A stretch of DNA of 42,853 bases. Source: Bacteroidales bacterium (GTDB lineage Bacteria; Bacteroidota; Bacteroidia; Bacteroidales; Muribaculaceae). The stretch is from assembly GCA_014800515.1 (NCBI GenBank), contig JAAVFY010000007.1:1-42853 (forward strand), in the 5' to 3' direction. Below are positions 1 to 8,011 of the stretch, piece by piece; position 1 is the stretch's first letter; every line of letters starts with the position of its first letter. The notes below the pieces were generated by a model. The model made no database searches and was not told the DNA's origin. It saw only the letters and a list, made by a program, of their open reading frames with translations. The position numbers were made by a program, and so were the translations under genes.

Positions 1-118
1 AGCGAGCTAAGCGACTGAGTGACAAGGTCAAGATGACCAAAATTAGCCGCATATATCATATTAAGATACTTTCAAAGCTACTGAGTTATTATATCGTTTA
101 ATTTTTCTTAGCTACTTA
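1..118 (+). repeat. MITE-like 196-bp element, copy A (cut by window edge)
   Basis: This is the right-hand part of the repeat family seen complete at about 7.2, 20.3, 36.2 and 41.2 kb. It begins inside the central hairpin (GCGAGCTAAGC) and runs through the inner arm (CGCATATATCATATTA) to the right terminal inverted repeat, TTAATTTTTCTTAGCTACTTA. The left half lies outside the window. It sits just upstream of the trpS promoter and reads in the same direction as all other copies. No reading frame is conserved in it. Confidence 0.9.
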
Positions 119-154
119 AGTGCAAATACAATACTATCAAAGCATCTTAGGATT

Positions 155-186
155 TTTGCTCGTTAGGCGCATTTTTACTAATTTTG
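155..186 (+). promoter_or_regulatory. Bacteroidetes-type promoter of trpS
   Basis: A -33 box TTTG (155-158) is followed by 20 bases and a -7 box TAATTTTG (179-186), matching the Bacteroidetes primary sigma consensus. Transcription would start near 193, giving a leader of about 43 bases before the trpS ATG. It lies outside element copy A. Confidence 0.7.
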
Positions 187-235
187 TAGAAACGTAGCTC
201 TAAGAAATCAATCAATAGAATGGAATGATATTGAT

Positions 236-1306
236 ATGGAACAGACACAAAACGATAATAAGAAAATAGTATTGAGTGGCATCCGCTCCACCGGCAACCT
301 TCATCTCGGCAACTATTACGGAGCCCTGAGCAAATTCGTAAGGATGCAGGATGACTATGATTGCCGCTTTTTTATAGCGGATTTACACGCTCTAACCACC
401 CATCCTGATCCCAGGACTCTACATGAGAACGTCAAGGATATTCTTGCAGAATATCTGGCCGCCGGACTTGATCCTGAGAAAAATATAATCTACGTTCAGA
501 GCGATGTGCCTGAAATCTCGGAGATGTATCTTCTCATGAATATGCACGTCGGCATCGGAGAACTCATGCGCACAGCCTCATTCAAGGATAAGGCCAGAAA
601 AGCTCTGGGTATAAACTCCGACAGTGACGATATCGAAAAAGACATCATCGGCAATCAGACCAACCAGAGAGTGAACGCAGGTCTGCTCACCTACCCCACC
701 CTCATGGCCTGCGATATCCTTATACATAAAGCTGACTTCGTGCCCGTTGGTAAAGATCAGGAGCAGCATCTTGAACTTACACGCAGATTTGCCTCGCGTT
801 TCAATAACTTCTACAAGACCGATTATTTCGGCAAGCCTGTCAACTTCAATTTCGGAGGGGACGCCGTGAAAGTGCCCGGTCTTGACGGTAGCGGCAAGAT
901 GGGAAAAAGCGAAGGTAATTGTATCTATCTCATCGATGATGAAAAGACCCTCCGCAAAAAAGTGATGAGAGCCGTCACCGATGAGGGCCCTAAAACTCCC
1001 GGTCAGCCCGTAAGTCAGCCTGTGGAAAACCTCTTTACTCTCATGGACCTTGTGAGCGGCAAAGAAACCACCGATCAATACAGAGCAGCCTACGCCGATT
1101 GCTCCATACGCTACGGCGACATGAAAAAACAACTTGCTGAAGACATACTCAAAGTGACTCTTCCTATCCGCGAACGCATACTCGATATCCGAAGCAACGA
1201 GGAATATCTGTCCAAAGTCGTGAGACGCGGAGCAGAGCAGGCTCGTGCGTACGCGGCGGATACTCTGCGCGATGTCAGGGAGATTATGGGTATCCGCCGA
1301 ATATGA
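236..1306 (+). CDS. trpS: Tryptophan--tRNA ligase
   Basis: Cytoplasmic class I aminoacyl-tRNA synthetase that charges tRNA-Trp with tryptophan for translation. The 356-residue protein has the HIGH-type signature HLGN at residues 23-26 and the KMSKS-type loop KMGKS near residue 221, both expected for the Rossmann catalytic domain. Length is slightly above the usual 330-340 because of a short polar N-terminus. The ATG at 236 follows a good promoter. The stop overlaps the ATG of the zinc-binding lipoprotein gene by four bases (ATGA), so the two are translationally coupled and probably co-transcribed, although their functions are unrelated. Identity is confident. Confidence 0.97.
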   Translation: MEQTQNDNKKIVLSGIRSTGNLHLGNYYGALSKFVRMQDDYDCRFFIADLHALTTHPDPRTLHENVKDILAEYLAAGLDPEKNIIYVQSDVPEISEMYLLMNMHVGIGELMRTASFKDKARKALGINSDSDDIEKDIIGNQTNQRVNAGLLTYPTLMACDILIHKADFVPVGKDQEQHLELTRRFASRFNNFYKTDYFGKPVNFNFGGDAVKVPGLDGSGKMGKSEGNCIYLIDDEKTLRKKVMRAVTDEGPKTPGQPVSQPVENLFTLMDLVSGKETTDQYRAAYADCSIRYGDMKKQLAEDILKVTLPIRERILDIRSNEEYLSKVVRRGAEQARAYAADTLRDVREIMGIRRI

Positions 1307-2253
1307 TCAAGGGAATCCGATTGTCATTCCTTCCCGGATTAATATTTCTATATCTCTTCGTCACACTCTTATCAGGGGGACTGGCGTCGTGTCAGGCCGG
1401 CAATCAGACAGCCGACAGCGATGACAGTCCCACCCTTACCGTGACATACGAACCTCAGCGATGGATTGTGGAACGCATTGCCGGGTCTGAAGACTTCCGC
1501 ATTAATGTCCTTCTTCCTCCCGGAAGCGATGCGGAGACTTTCACCCCGACTGTCAGGCAGCTTAAAAATCTTAATCAGGGAGGGATATGGCTGCATCTCA
1601 ATACCATCGGCTTTGAGAGAAAACTATTGGCATCCGCAGTCAGTGGAAGTGTGAATCCTGTCGATGTTTCATACGGAATCAACACTCTCACTCATACACA
1701 CTGCGGGCATAATCATTCGCATGAGAATGATATAGACCCCGATGATGGAGAGACAGAAAATTATCAACATTCCCACCATGACAATGAGATTGATCCCCAT
1801 CTTTGGAGTTCGGTTAGAAACACGGAGATCATTGCCCGCAATATACTCCGTGAACTTGTAAGACTGAATCCGGACAAAGCTAATCTCTATAATGAAAATT
1901 TCAACCGTCTGGCCGCGGAATTACTTTCTCTTGACATAGAAATAGAAAAAAATCTGACTCAATCGGAGGCCGGAGCATTCATGGTGAATCATCCCTCTCT
2001 CAGTTATTTCGCCCGCGACTACGGCTTGACCCAGATAGCTGTCGAAGCCGAAGGGAAACAACCTTCGATACTCGAATTTCGTGACAGAATCATTGAGGCC
2101 AAACGGGCCGGTGCCCGCGCAATAATTGTAGACGCCGGGTCGGACGCCGACAAAGGAACTGCAATCGCCGACAATGCCGGCCTTAAAGTCATCACACTCA
2201 ATCTCAACACTGCCGGATGGCTTGAGGAGATAAAAAAACTGACGGAATTATGA
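1303..2253 (+). CDS. Zinc/metal ABC transporter substrate-binding lipoprotein (ZnuA-like)
   Basis: Cluster A-I metal-binding receptor (ZnuA/TroA family) that would capture zinc, or possibly manganese, outside the inner membrane. The N-terminus is a lipoprotein signal ending in LASC with Cys30 as the lipidation site. A His/Asp-rich loop at about residues 130-165 (THTHCGHNHSH, QHSHHDNEIDPH) is typical of zinc receptors. The length of 316 residues fits the family. It overlaps both trpS and the following ATPase gene by four bases. No permease gene accompanies it, which is unusual. Metal specificity is inferred from the His-rich loop only. Confidence 0.9.
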   Translation: MIKGIRLSFLPGLIFLYLFVTLLSGGLASCQAGNQTADSDDSPTLTVTYEPQRWIVERIAGSEDFRINVLLPPGSDAETFTPTVRQLKNLNQGGIWLHLNTIGFERKLLASAVSGSVNPVDVSYGINTLTHTHCGHNHSHENDIDPDDGETENYQHSHHDNEIDPHLWSSVRNTEIIARNILRELVRLNPDKANLYNENFNRLAAELLSLDIEIEKNLTQSEAGAFMVNHPSLSYFARDYGLTQIAVEAEGKQPSILEFRDRIIEAKRAGARAIIVDAGSDADKGTAIADNAGLKVITLNLNTAGWLEEIKKLTEL

Positions 2254-2942
2254 ATATCATCGAGATGCGCGACATAACAGTGGCTTACGACAACCATGTC
2301 GTGATTCCCGGAATCTCCCTTAACGTCAGACGCAATGAGTTTCTGGCTATCAGCGGACCCAACGGAGGAGGAAAGACAACTCTTCTCAGAGTTATGCTTC
2401 GTCTGCTGCATCCAAATTCCGGCACTGTGACATACTTCAATGCCCAGGGCCATCCGGATCGGAAACTTGCAATTGGTTATCTGCCTCAGAAAAGCAATAT
2501 CGACACCCACTTCCCAATCACAGTGGGCCAGGTGGTGAGAAGCGGACAACTTCATTCCCCTTTCTCAAAGCGTAAAGAGGAGGATAAACTCCGATTTGAA
2601 GAGATTGTCGAACTGATGGGCATCGGCGATTATCTCAATCGAAGCATCGGGGCTCTTTCGGGAGGACAACTACAACGCACATTGCTTGGACGCGCACTTA
2701 TATCTTCACCTGAACTGGTAGTCCTTGACGAACCTCTATCATACGTAGACAGCAAATTTGAACATCAGATATATTCCATCATGGAGCGTGTGGCCCGAAT
2801 GTCTACAATAGTACTCGTGAGCCATCAGATGTCAGTAATCTCCGGCATGGCAACCCGACATGTGATTGTTGATCGCGGTCTGCATGATTGCACATCCCAT
2901 CATCATGGCACACGCACCTGCGACGACACTTTTCAATCCTAA
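2250..2942 (+). CDS. Metal ABC transporter ATP-binding protein (ZnuC-like)
   Basis: ATPase subunit expected to power metal import with the preceding binding lipoprotein. Walker A (GPNGGGKTT) lies near residues 35-43, the signature LSGGQ near 137 and Walker B (LVVLDEP) near 155, so all catalytic motifs are intact. The 230-residue length is normal. The C-terminus carries a short His/Cys-bearing tail (TSHHHGTRTCDD) that could bind metal; this is an inference. The start overlaps the binding-protein stop by four bases. A membrane permease would normally follow, but the next gene, 12 bases downstream, is SpmAB-like instead. Confidence 0.92.
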   Translation: MNIIEMRDITVAYDNHVVIPGISLNVRRNEFLAISGPNGGGKTTLLRVMLRLLHPNSGTVTYFNAQGHPDRKLAIGYLPQKSNIDTHFPITVGQVVRSGQLHSPFSKRKEEDKLRFEEIVELMGIGDYLNRSIGALSGGQLQRTLLGRALISSPELVVLDEPLSYVDSKFEHQIYSIMERVARMSTIVLVSHQMSVISGMATRHVIVDRGLHDCTSHHHGTRTCDDTFQS

Positions 2943-2954
2943 CGATTAAATCTT

Positions 2955-4184
2955 ATGGTGCTCAACTGGATCTGGATAGCTTTTTTCGCCATCGCCTTTC
3001 TTATGGCGGCCGCCACAAGTCTGCTGACCGGCGAACTCACCATTTGGAGCGACATTATGAACGCCTCCTTCACTCAGGCGGCCTTCGCATTTGAAATATC
3101 ACTCGGACTCACCGGCGTACTCACCCTCTGGCTTGGCATAATGAAAGTGGGAGAGAAGGCCGGTGTCACCGAATATCTCGGACGCCTCATCGCTCCCCTC
3201 TTCAGTCGTCTGTTTCCCGGCATACCGAAGGGACATCCCGCTTTGGGAGCCATCTTCATGAATATATCGGCAAATATGCTCGGGCTCGACAATGCAGCCA
3301 CTCCGATGGGTCTCCGCGCCATGCAGGAGATGCAGACACTCAATCGGCAGAAAGACACCGCCACGGATGCCATGATAATGTTTCTGGTGCTCAACAGTAG
3401 CGGTCTGTGTCTCGTGCCTATAAGTATAATGATGTATCGGGCTCAGGGAGGGGCTTCAAATCCGACGGATATATTCATTCCGATTCTGATAGCTACCGCT
3501 GTGGCCACACTCGTCGGACTCGTCGCCCTCTGTATCAAGCAACGCATCCGTATTGACGGAGTTCTACTCTCATGGCTATTGGGAATAGCAGCCTGTGTGG
3601 CGGGTGTGGTATGGTTCTTTTCTTCACTATCTCCCGACAAAGTGGAACTATATTCCACCTTTGCAGCCAATCTTATTCTCTTCTCCGTAATCATGGTCTT
3701 CATCTGTGCGGGTATCCGCAAACGTCTCAGAGTCTACGACGTATTCATCGAGGGAGCAAAAGAGGGATTCAAAACCGCCGTCACAATAATTCCTTACCTT
3801 GTCGCTATCCTGGTAGCCATCGGTATGTTTCGAGCCTCGGGAGCCTTGGATGCAATCACGCATCAGGTGGAGCACTTTGTGGCATGGCTCGGTGGTGACA
3901 CTCGTTGGGTAGGCGCACTGCCCACGATGCTGATGAAGCCGCTCAGCGGTAGCGGCTCATGCGCCATGATGCTTGACGTGATGAAAGCCAACGGGGCGGA
4001 CGCATTCGTAAGCAAACTTGCGGCTGCCGTGAGAGGCAGCACCGACACCACCTTTTATATACTCGCTGTCTACTTCGGCAGCGTGGGAGTAAGCAAGACC
4101 CGCTATGCAGCAGGCTACGCTCTGCTTGCCGACATTACAGGGGCTGTAGCCGCCGTGATAGTGGCTTACTTCTTCTTCACCTAA
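2955..4184 (+). CDS. Nucleoside-recognition / fused SpmA-SpmB-like membrane protein
   Basis: A 409-residue polytopic inner-membrane protein with two similar halves, matching the fused spore maturation protein A/B (Gate / nucleoside recognition domain) found in non-sporulating Bacteroidetes. Landmarks are the conserved NxxANMLGLDNAATPMG stretch near residue 110 in the first half and a second gate-like domain from about residue 230, including KPLSGSGSCAMM and RGSTDTTFY. The family's substrate is not firmly known. It follows the metal ABC ATPase by only 12 bases, so it is probably in the same operon as trpS. It is not homologous to ZnuB-type permeases. Confidence 0.88.
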   Translation: MVLNWIWIAFFAIAFLMAAATSLLTGELTIWSDIMNASFTQAAFAFEISLGLTGVLTLWLGIMKVGEKAGVTEYLGRLIAPLFSRLFPGIPKGHPALGAIFMNISANMLGLDNAATPMGLRAMQEMQTLNRQKDTATDAMIMFLVLNSSGLCLVPISIMMYRAQGGASNPTDIFIPILIATAVATLVGLVALCIKQRIRIDGVLLSWLLGIAACVAGVVWFFSSLSPDKVELYSTFAANLILFSVIMVFICAGIRKRLRVYDVFIEGAKEGFKTAVTIIPYLVAILVAIGMFRASGALDAITHQVEHFVAWLGGDTRWVGALPTMLMKPLSGSGSCAMMLDVMKANGADAFVSKLAAAVRGSTDTTFYILAVYFGSVGVSKTRYAAGYALLADITGAVAAVIVAYFFFT

Positions 4185-4223
4185 CCCGGCAGTAGTTGGG
4201 TTGCCGACGCTTCCCACATTAAA

Positions 4224-4264
4224 GACAAGCCAAATTCCCTATAAAAACGGGAATTTGGCTTGTC
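4224..4264. terminator. Bidirectional terminator hairpin
   Basis: A perfect 16-bp stem (GACAAGCCAAATTCCC and its complement) with a 9-base loop lies between the converging SpmAB-like and fimbrillin genes. It probably ends transcription from both sides. Confidence 0.8.
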
Positions 4265-4311
4265 AATTATATCAATAAATAAGTAAGTAGCTACTTGTCA
4301 AATACACTTCA

Positions 4312-5418
4312 TCATTTCCCACTACCACCCTTAAGATCGGGAGTCATAGGAGTCGGGATATCGGAGTTAGTCCAGTCGCTCACATCTACAGTAAACTTGA
4401 TAGGACCTCCGAGTACAGGATTACCCGGCTGAGGATCGTCAGGGTCAATATTGCCTGCACCTTCGGTAAAATCAAGGATATAAACATATTTCTTACCCTG
4501 TTCCCAAGTGCCGCTCAGAGGAATTGACGCCCATGCATATTCAACATTCCTCGTATCCGAGGGGAAGGGATACACCACATGACCGTCAGCCTTAGTAGTG
4601 ATTCTTACCAAAACACTGAGATAAGCTTCTCTTGCTACATTGTCAGGGTCACCACTCGGACTCCAGGGCACAAGCGTCTGAGGAATCAACATGGCGTTGC
4701 CGCTCTTTCCCATGATCGACACCGGCGTAGCTCCAAGTGTCACCTCATCGCAGGAAGTAGTGAATACGTCCGTTTCATGCCATTCATCAATAGTCCACTC
4801 ATTGGTCAGGAAGTCAAACGAACCTGTGATCTGAGGACGTCCGATGCGAGCACCTGTCACCTTGAAATCGTAAGTAGGATTTTCAGACTTGGCCTGAAGT
4901 TCTATCTGAGCCAGACGGTGGTCGAACGTCAGTTCAACTCCGGCACTTTCATTATCATTACGATTACCCGTAGCTTCGGCCGTCACAAAGTCCACCTGAT
5001 CTGCTATCTCGGAAGCGACAGTGAAATTCTCCAGCTTTATAGCCTCTGCAGTCTTGCCGTCGGCACTTCCGGTGGTTATGTCCGCACCGAGTTCATCCTG
5101 AGAGGGTGCGTATGCAAAGAATTTATATTGCAATCCGGTGTCGCCCAGCCATTCATAAGAAGGTGTGGACGTAAAGAACGTATCGGCCCCCTTTTGGAAA
5201 TTAAGATTCTCAAAATAGAGTGAATCACCCGCAAACGCAGTGACATAGATAGAGTTAAGATTAGAGTTTGTGGTCTCCTCCGCTCTGGATGACATTCCGG
5301 AACGGAAAGATATATAATCATAATCAGATGCCTTACTCTCCGGTTCGGGAGCCTCCTCGGTACAAGCTGTCAGCGCAACAGCTCCGAGTGCCATCATATA
5401 AAATAGTGTCTTTTTCAT
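4312..5418 (-). CDS. Fimbrillin-family lipoprotein
   Basis: Probable surface fimbrial subunit of the Bacteroidales FimA/Mfa1-like superfamily. The 368-residue protein starts with a lipoprotein signal (lipobox LTAC). The mature N-terminus contains a SSRAEET stretch near residues 43-50, resembling the protease-processing region of fimbrillins, followed by a long beta-rich domain and a Pro/Gly-rich loop (DPDDPQPGNP). In this family the N-terminus is removed by a trypsin-like protease so that subunits join by donor-strand exchange. It lies 46 bases downstream of the DUF5119 lipoprotein on the same strand and is presumably its operon partner. Shaft versus tip role cannot be told from sequence. Confidence 0.85.
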   Translation of the reverse strand: MKKTLFYMMALGAVALTACTEEAPEPESKASDYDYISFRSGMSSRAEETTNSNLNSIYVTAFAGDSLYFENLNFQKGADTFFTSTPSYEWLGDTGLQYKFFAYAPSQDELGADITTGSADGKTAEAIKLENFTVASEIADQVDFVTAEATGNRNDNESAGVELTFDHRLAQIELQAKSENPTYDFKVTGARIGRPQITGSFDFLTNEWTIDEWHETDVFTTSCDEVTLGATPVSIMGKSGNAMLIPQTLVPWSPSGDPDNVAREAYLSVLVRITTKADGHVVYPFPSDTRNVEYAWASIPLSGTWEQGKKYVYILDFTEGAGNIDPDDPQPGNPVLGGPIKFTVDVSDWTNSDIPTPMTPDLKGGSGK

Positions 5419-5464
5419 AGCTTCTTAAGGTGTGTTTTTCAATTTCTTTATTTTCTTTCTACTC

Positions 5465-6463
5465 TCACATTTTCATTTCATGGTATTCGGATTCCCAGCC
5501 ATTGACATCGACCGTCAATCCGCCTCCGGTTTTTGAAGGTTCCGGCACTGAGGCTCCGTGTATCACGATGTGCACGTTATGCGGGTCCGCTGCCCCATGC
5601 ACCTGATCGGAAACATCCTTAGTCTGAATCACCAATCCTTCTGACTCGCCGTCTCTTGTCGCTTTGCGGGTCTGAGTATAAAGAGTCAGATGGTGTGTGA
5701 ATCCCACTTCACTGTTCTCTCCGAATGTGACGAACTCACCGTGAAGCGAACGGGATGAATCACCCTTCTGTAATATAAACGGAAGTGCATGGCCTTTGGT
5801 TATCGTATTGCCCGAAAAAATGTAAACACCGTCAGACATATTTGATAATGTTGCCGTCAAAGAGATCTCTTCTCTCTGCTCCAAGCCCTCCACATCGTAA
5901 ATATCGACTGTGTAATAGCAAAGAGGATCAGAGGGACAAAGAACAAGCGTCTTATCCGTCCCATCATAGCGGGCATCGAATCCCAACATACCTGTGGTCC
6001 ATGTGGAATGAGGAAGATCCATCACATTGTCATTGCCATCAACGAACTCAGGATGCGCCTTGACCACATCTACGAGAGAACGCAATGGTGACACCGACGA
6101 CAACTCACTCACATTCACGGAAGCAGACTGCGGATCGTCCATATCCTTCAACATAGCCCAGTCGGTGTTATCCGCATTTATACATATTGCATGATATTGT
6201 CCGAAAGGCAGATGAATCTCTCCACCCTCGCGACCGGAAAAAATATATCTCAACGGTTTTCCTCCTTCAACGGGATAGAGATAGAGAGCCATTGATTGAG
6301 GATCGGCATCCGGAGCGTTTCGCCAGTCAAACACCACTCTTACTTTCACAGGTTCATCCACCTCCATATACATATCCTTATGCCGGCAGCCGCAGACCCC
6401 TGCGGCAAGAAGTACTCCCGCCGAGACTTTAAGGATGGTATGATAATGTGAATAGTCTGACAT
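5465..6463 (-). CDS. DUF5119 / FimB-Mfa2-like fimbrial anchor lipoprotein
   Basis: A 332-residue predicted lipoprotein (lipobox VCGC, Cys26) with the pattern of DUF5119 proteins: a VRVVFDWRNAPDADP-type first strand, a LYLYPVEGG turn and repeated beta strands. Relatives of this architecture serve as anchor or accessory proteins of Bacteroidales fimbriae and are encoded just before the fimbrillin, as here. It is first in a two-gene minus-strand unit with the fimbrillin. The upstream 315-base gap has no clean TTTG/TAnnTTTG promoter. Family call by eye; the anchor function is inferred. Confidence 0.8.
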   Translation of the reverse strand: MSDYSHYHTILKVSAGVLLAAGVCGCRHKDMYMEVDEPVKVRVVFDWRNAPDADPQSMALYLYPVEGGKPLRYIFSGREGGEIHLPFGQYHAICINADNTDWAMLKDMDDPQSASVNVSELSSVSPLRSLVDVVKAHPEFVDGNDNVMDLPHSTWTTGMLGFDARYDGTDKTLVLCPSDPLCYYTVDIYDVEGLEQREEISLTATLSNMSDGVYIFSGNTITKGHALPFILQKGDSSRSLHGEFVTFGENSEVGFTHHLTLYTQTRKATRDGESEGLVIQTKDVSDQVHGAADPHNVHIVIHGASVPEPSKTGGGLTVDVNGWESEYHEMKM

Positions 6464-6778
6464 TTTTTATCTCAAGATTGCCGGTTAACCCAAAGCAAAA
6501 TCTAACATCGGGAATGGAATCTTCTGAGGTAAAACACAATGAAATCGTCAGTAGTTCATATGAAAGCCCTTACTATGCTGATAATTAGCATAGATTTATA
6601 GAAAGAATATAGGAAAGGTACAGATTTTGAGAAGGCAACGCAAAAAAGTGTTCCCTTGCGTAAGTTCTCCATTGCAAGGATGTTTTTAAGTTAGTATGAT
6701 GCGACGCGAATGTCGGACAAAACCACATCTTGCAGAAACCATTGAAACAGAAAAAGAGGATGCGTTCGGTGCACCCTC
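6464..6778. other. 315-base AT-rich intergenic region with small inverted repeats
   Basis: No gene is seen between the DUF5119 gene and the PH-domain gene. It holds CTATGCT-N7-AGCATAG (6573-6593), CCTTGC-N14-GCAAGG (6654-6679), and the terminator-like hairpin of the PH-domain gene at its right end. Because fimbrial loci are often switched by invertible promoters, long flanking inverted repeats were looked for by eye; none was found. Confidence 0.5.
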
Positions 6779-6780
6779 TT
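6751..6780 (-). terminator. Terminator of the PH-domain gene
   Basis: Read on the minus strand, AAGAGGGTGC pairs with GCATCCTCTT across a 7-base loop (one G-T pair) and is followed by TTT. It overlaps the PH-domain stop codon, as compact terminators often do. Confidence 0.6.
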
Positions 6781-7198
6781 AACTAATATTTATCTTAGGA
6801 TTTATAGATTTTAATGATGATATAAAGTCTTCTTGGTTCTTGGGAGAGACATAAACCCAGTTCTTTTTCCCATATTTTAATCCAATTCGCTTTGCGGACA
6901 ATGCCGGCGAAGAAAGAATCGTTGATTTATGCGTTATGTCGGTAATTTTGGAAATTGGCAAATCCATTCGAAATAGAATACCACATCTAATATGTAATTT
7001 TGCATCATTTATGGTATAATCGGTATGGAATAACATATCATAAATCATAAGTAGACAGACACCCATAAAAGTTATGTCTATCAAGAGAACCCAGGTGGAT
7101 TTATAACACAGGTATATTGAACCAATGAATGCTATAGTCATACCCACGCAAAACCATATATACCACTTAGCTACTTTTGATTTATAAATCTTATACAT
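6779..7198 (-). CDS. Small membrane protein with bacterial PH domain
   Basis: A 139-residue protein with two hydrophobic helices near the N-terminus (about residues 12-32 and 36-56) followed by a compact beta-rich domain. That domain has the layout of small bacterial PH (YyaB/bPH-like) proteins: DYTINDAKLHIRCG, then a hydrophobic strand, then PISKITDI. The biochemical role of this group is unknown. The gene is strikingly AT-rich compared with its neighbours, which suggests separate acquisition. It is isolated, with element copy B starting 13 bases upstream of its ATG. Its second-codon region contains CTTAGCTACTT on the plus strand, identical to the element tip. Confidence 0.7.
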   Translation of the reverse strand: MYKIYKSKVAKWYIWFCVGMTIAFIGSIYLCYKSTWVLLIDITFMGVCLLMIYDMLFHTDYTINDAKLHIRCGILFRMDLPISKITDITHKSTILSSPALSAKRIGLKYGKKNWVYVSPKNQEDFISSLKSINPKINIS

Positions 7199-7211
7199 AC
7201 CACAAAATTGT

Positions 7212-7415
7212 TAAGTAGCTAAGAACAATTAATAATATGATAGATGCGCGATAATTTTGAGTCAGGTTGGCTGCGGAGCGAAGGAGCTTGGCGAGCTAAG
7301 CGACTGAGTGACTGAGTGACAAGGTCAAGATGGCCAAAATTAGCCACATATATCATATTAAGATACTTTCAAAGCTATTGAGTTATTATATCGTTTAATT
7401 TTTCTTAGCTACTTA
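7212..7415 (+). repeat. MITE-like element, copy B (204 bp)
   Basis: A complete copy from TAAGTAGCTAAG to CTTAGCTACTTA. It is 8 bases longer than the 196-bp form because of a tandem GACTGAGT duplication. The left arm (TAATATGATAGATGCG) and right partner (CACATATATCATATTA) form the inner inverted repeat. The central hairpin GCTTGGC/GCTAAGC keeps pairing through a G-T. The left tip has one change (AGAACAATTAA). It occupies most of the gap upstream of the PH-domain gene, which would transcribe it in antisense. Confidence 0.92.
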
Positions 7416-7483
7416 ATATTTAAGAATGCATATCGGTTTTATTTCCCAAAAATACTACAGACTGAACAATGCCAATCCTAATA

Positions 7484-7513
7484 CAAAATTACACAAAAGA
7501 GTTGGAATACAAA
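7484..7513 (-). promoter_or_regulatory. Possible promoter of the PH-domain gene
   Basis: On the minus strand TTTG (7510-7513) is followed by 18 bases and TAATTTTG (7484-7491). Transcription would run left through element copy B, with about a 280-base leader, into the PH-domain gene. The spacer is one base shorter than usual. Confidence 0.4.
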
Positions 7514-7600
7514 AATTCTACGCACTGAAATGCGTACGTTACGAAGGAATAGTACAAATAAGGAGCAAATATACGTTATAACAGAGTATTTTTGAGCTCT

Positions 7601-7638
7601 AAAGGGCATTCGTCTGAAGTCATAGACGAATGCCCTTT
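7601..7638 (+). terminator. Hairpin, terminator-like
   Basis: A 14-bp perfect stem (AAAGGGCATTCGTC and its complement) with a 10-base loop and a short T tract on the plus strand. No plus-strand gene ends here, so its role is unclear. Confidence 0.5.
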
Positions 7639-7926
7639 TAATTTCGGCAAGGGACTCCGCAATCGTGTCCCGGTGCCTTATGCTGACCCCCCTCAATAAC
7701 GACTTGGAGAACTCCATAAATGCCTTGAAAGCCTCCTTAAGCTTCTCGTGCAACATATCCAGCATATTCTGTCGGGGGTAAAACGCCTCGACCGGGTCAA
7801 GGGAAGCGCCATTGCGGGCTCTTATGGCAGAACCTTAAGCCCCTCGGGAGAGCCCACAACTTTTAAAGGCACCTCGAAAATACGCCGAAATACGGTAAAA
7901 AGAAAAAGTTTAAACAACATCATTTT

Positions 7927-7959
7927 TTTGAGGATTACGCCTATTTGCCATTACATTTG
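7927..7959 (+). promoter_or_regulatory. Promoter of the DUF3575 gene
   Basis: TTTG (7927-7930), 21 bases, then TACATTTG (7952-7959). The expected start is near 7966, about 45 bases before the ATG at 8012. This supports the later start rather than the longer frame in the ORF track. Confidence 0.5.
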
Positions 7960-8011
7960 TTATAAACTTAGGGAGAGAGATGTTCCCGTCCCGTCAACAA
8001 TCCGACACAAT

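Larger units (their letters stand above)
7478..7765 (-). pseudogene. Possible gene remnant, 95-codon reading frame of unknown origin
   Basis: An unrecognised minus-strand frame. The first 55 residues form an amphipathic helix-rich stretch (HEKLKEAFKAFMEFSKSLL), while the tail is hydrophobic and AT-rich and overlaps a promoter-like site. The frame is open upstream of the ATG for about 24 codons until a stop near 7836. A 14-bp hairpin (7601-7638) interrupts the middle of the frame. Base composition jumps from AT-rich to GC-richer near 7640. This looks more like a decayed or truncated insertion than an intact gene, but no family was recognised; it could also be non-coding. Confidence 0.3.

Noticed and set aside
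2019-2555. 178-codon minus-strand ORF over the metal transporter genes
   Set aside because: It is a shadow of two clear genes on the other strand, with no family pattern and no promoter.
6464-6778. Invertible fimbrial promoter
   Set aside because: Only short inverted repeats (6-7 bp) close together were found, and there is no recombinase gene nearby.
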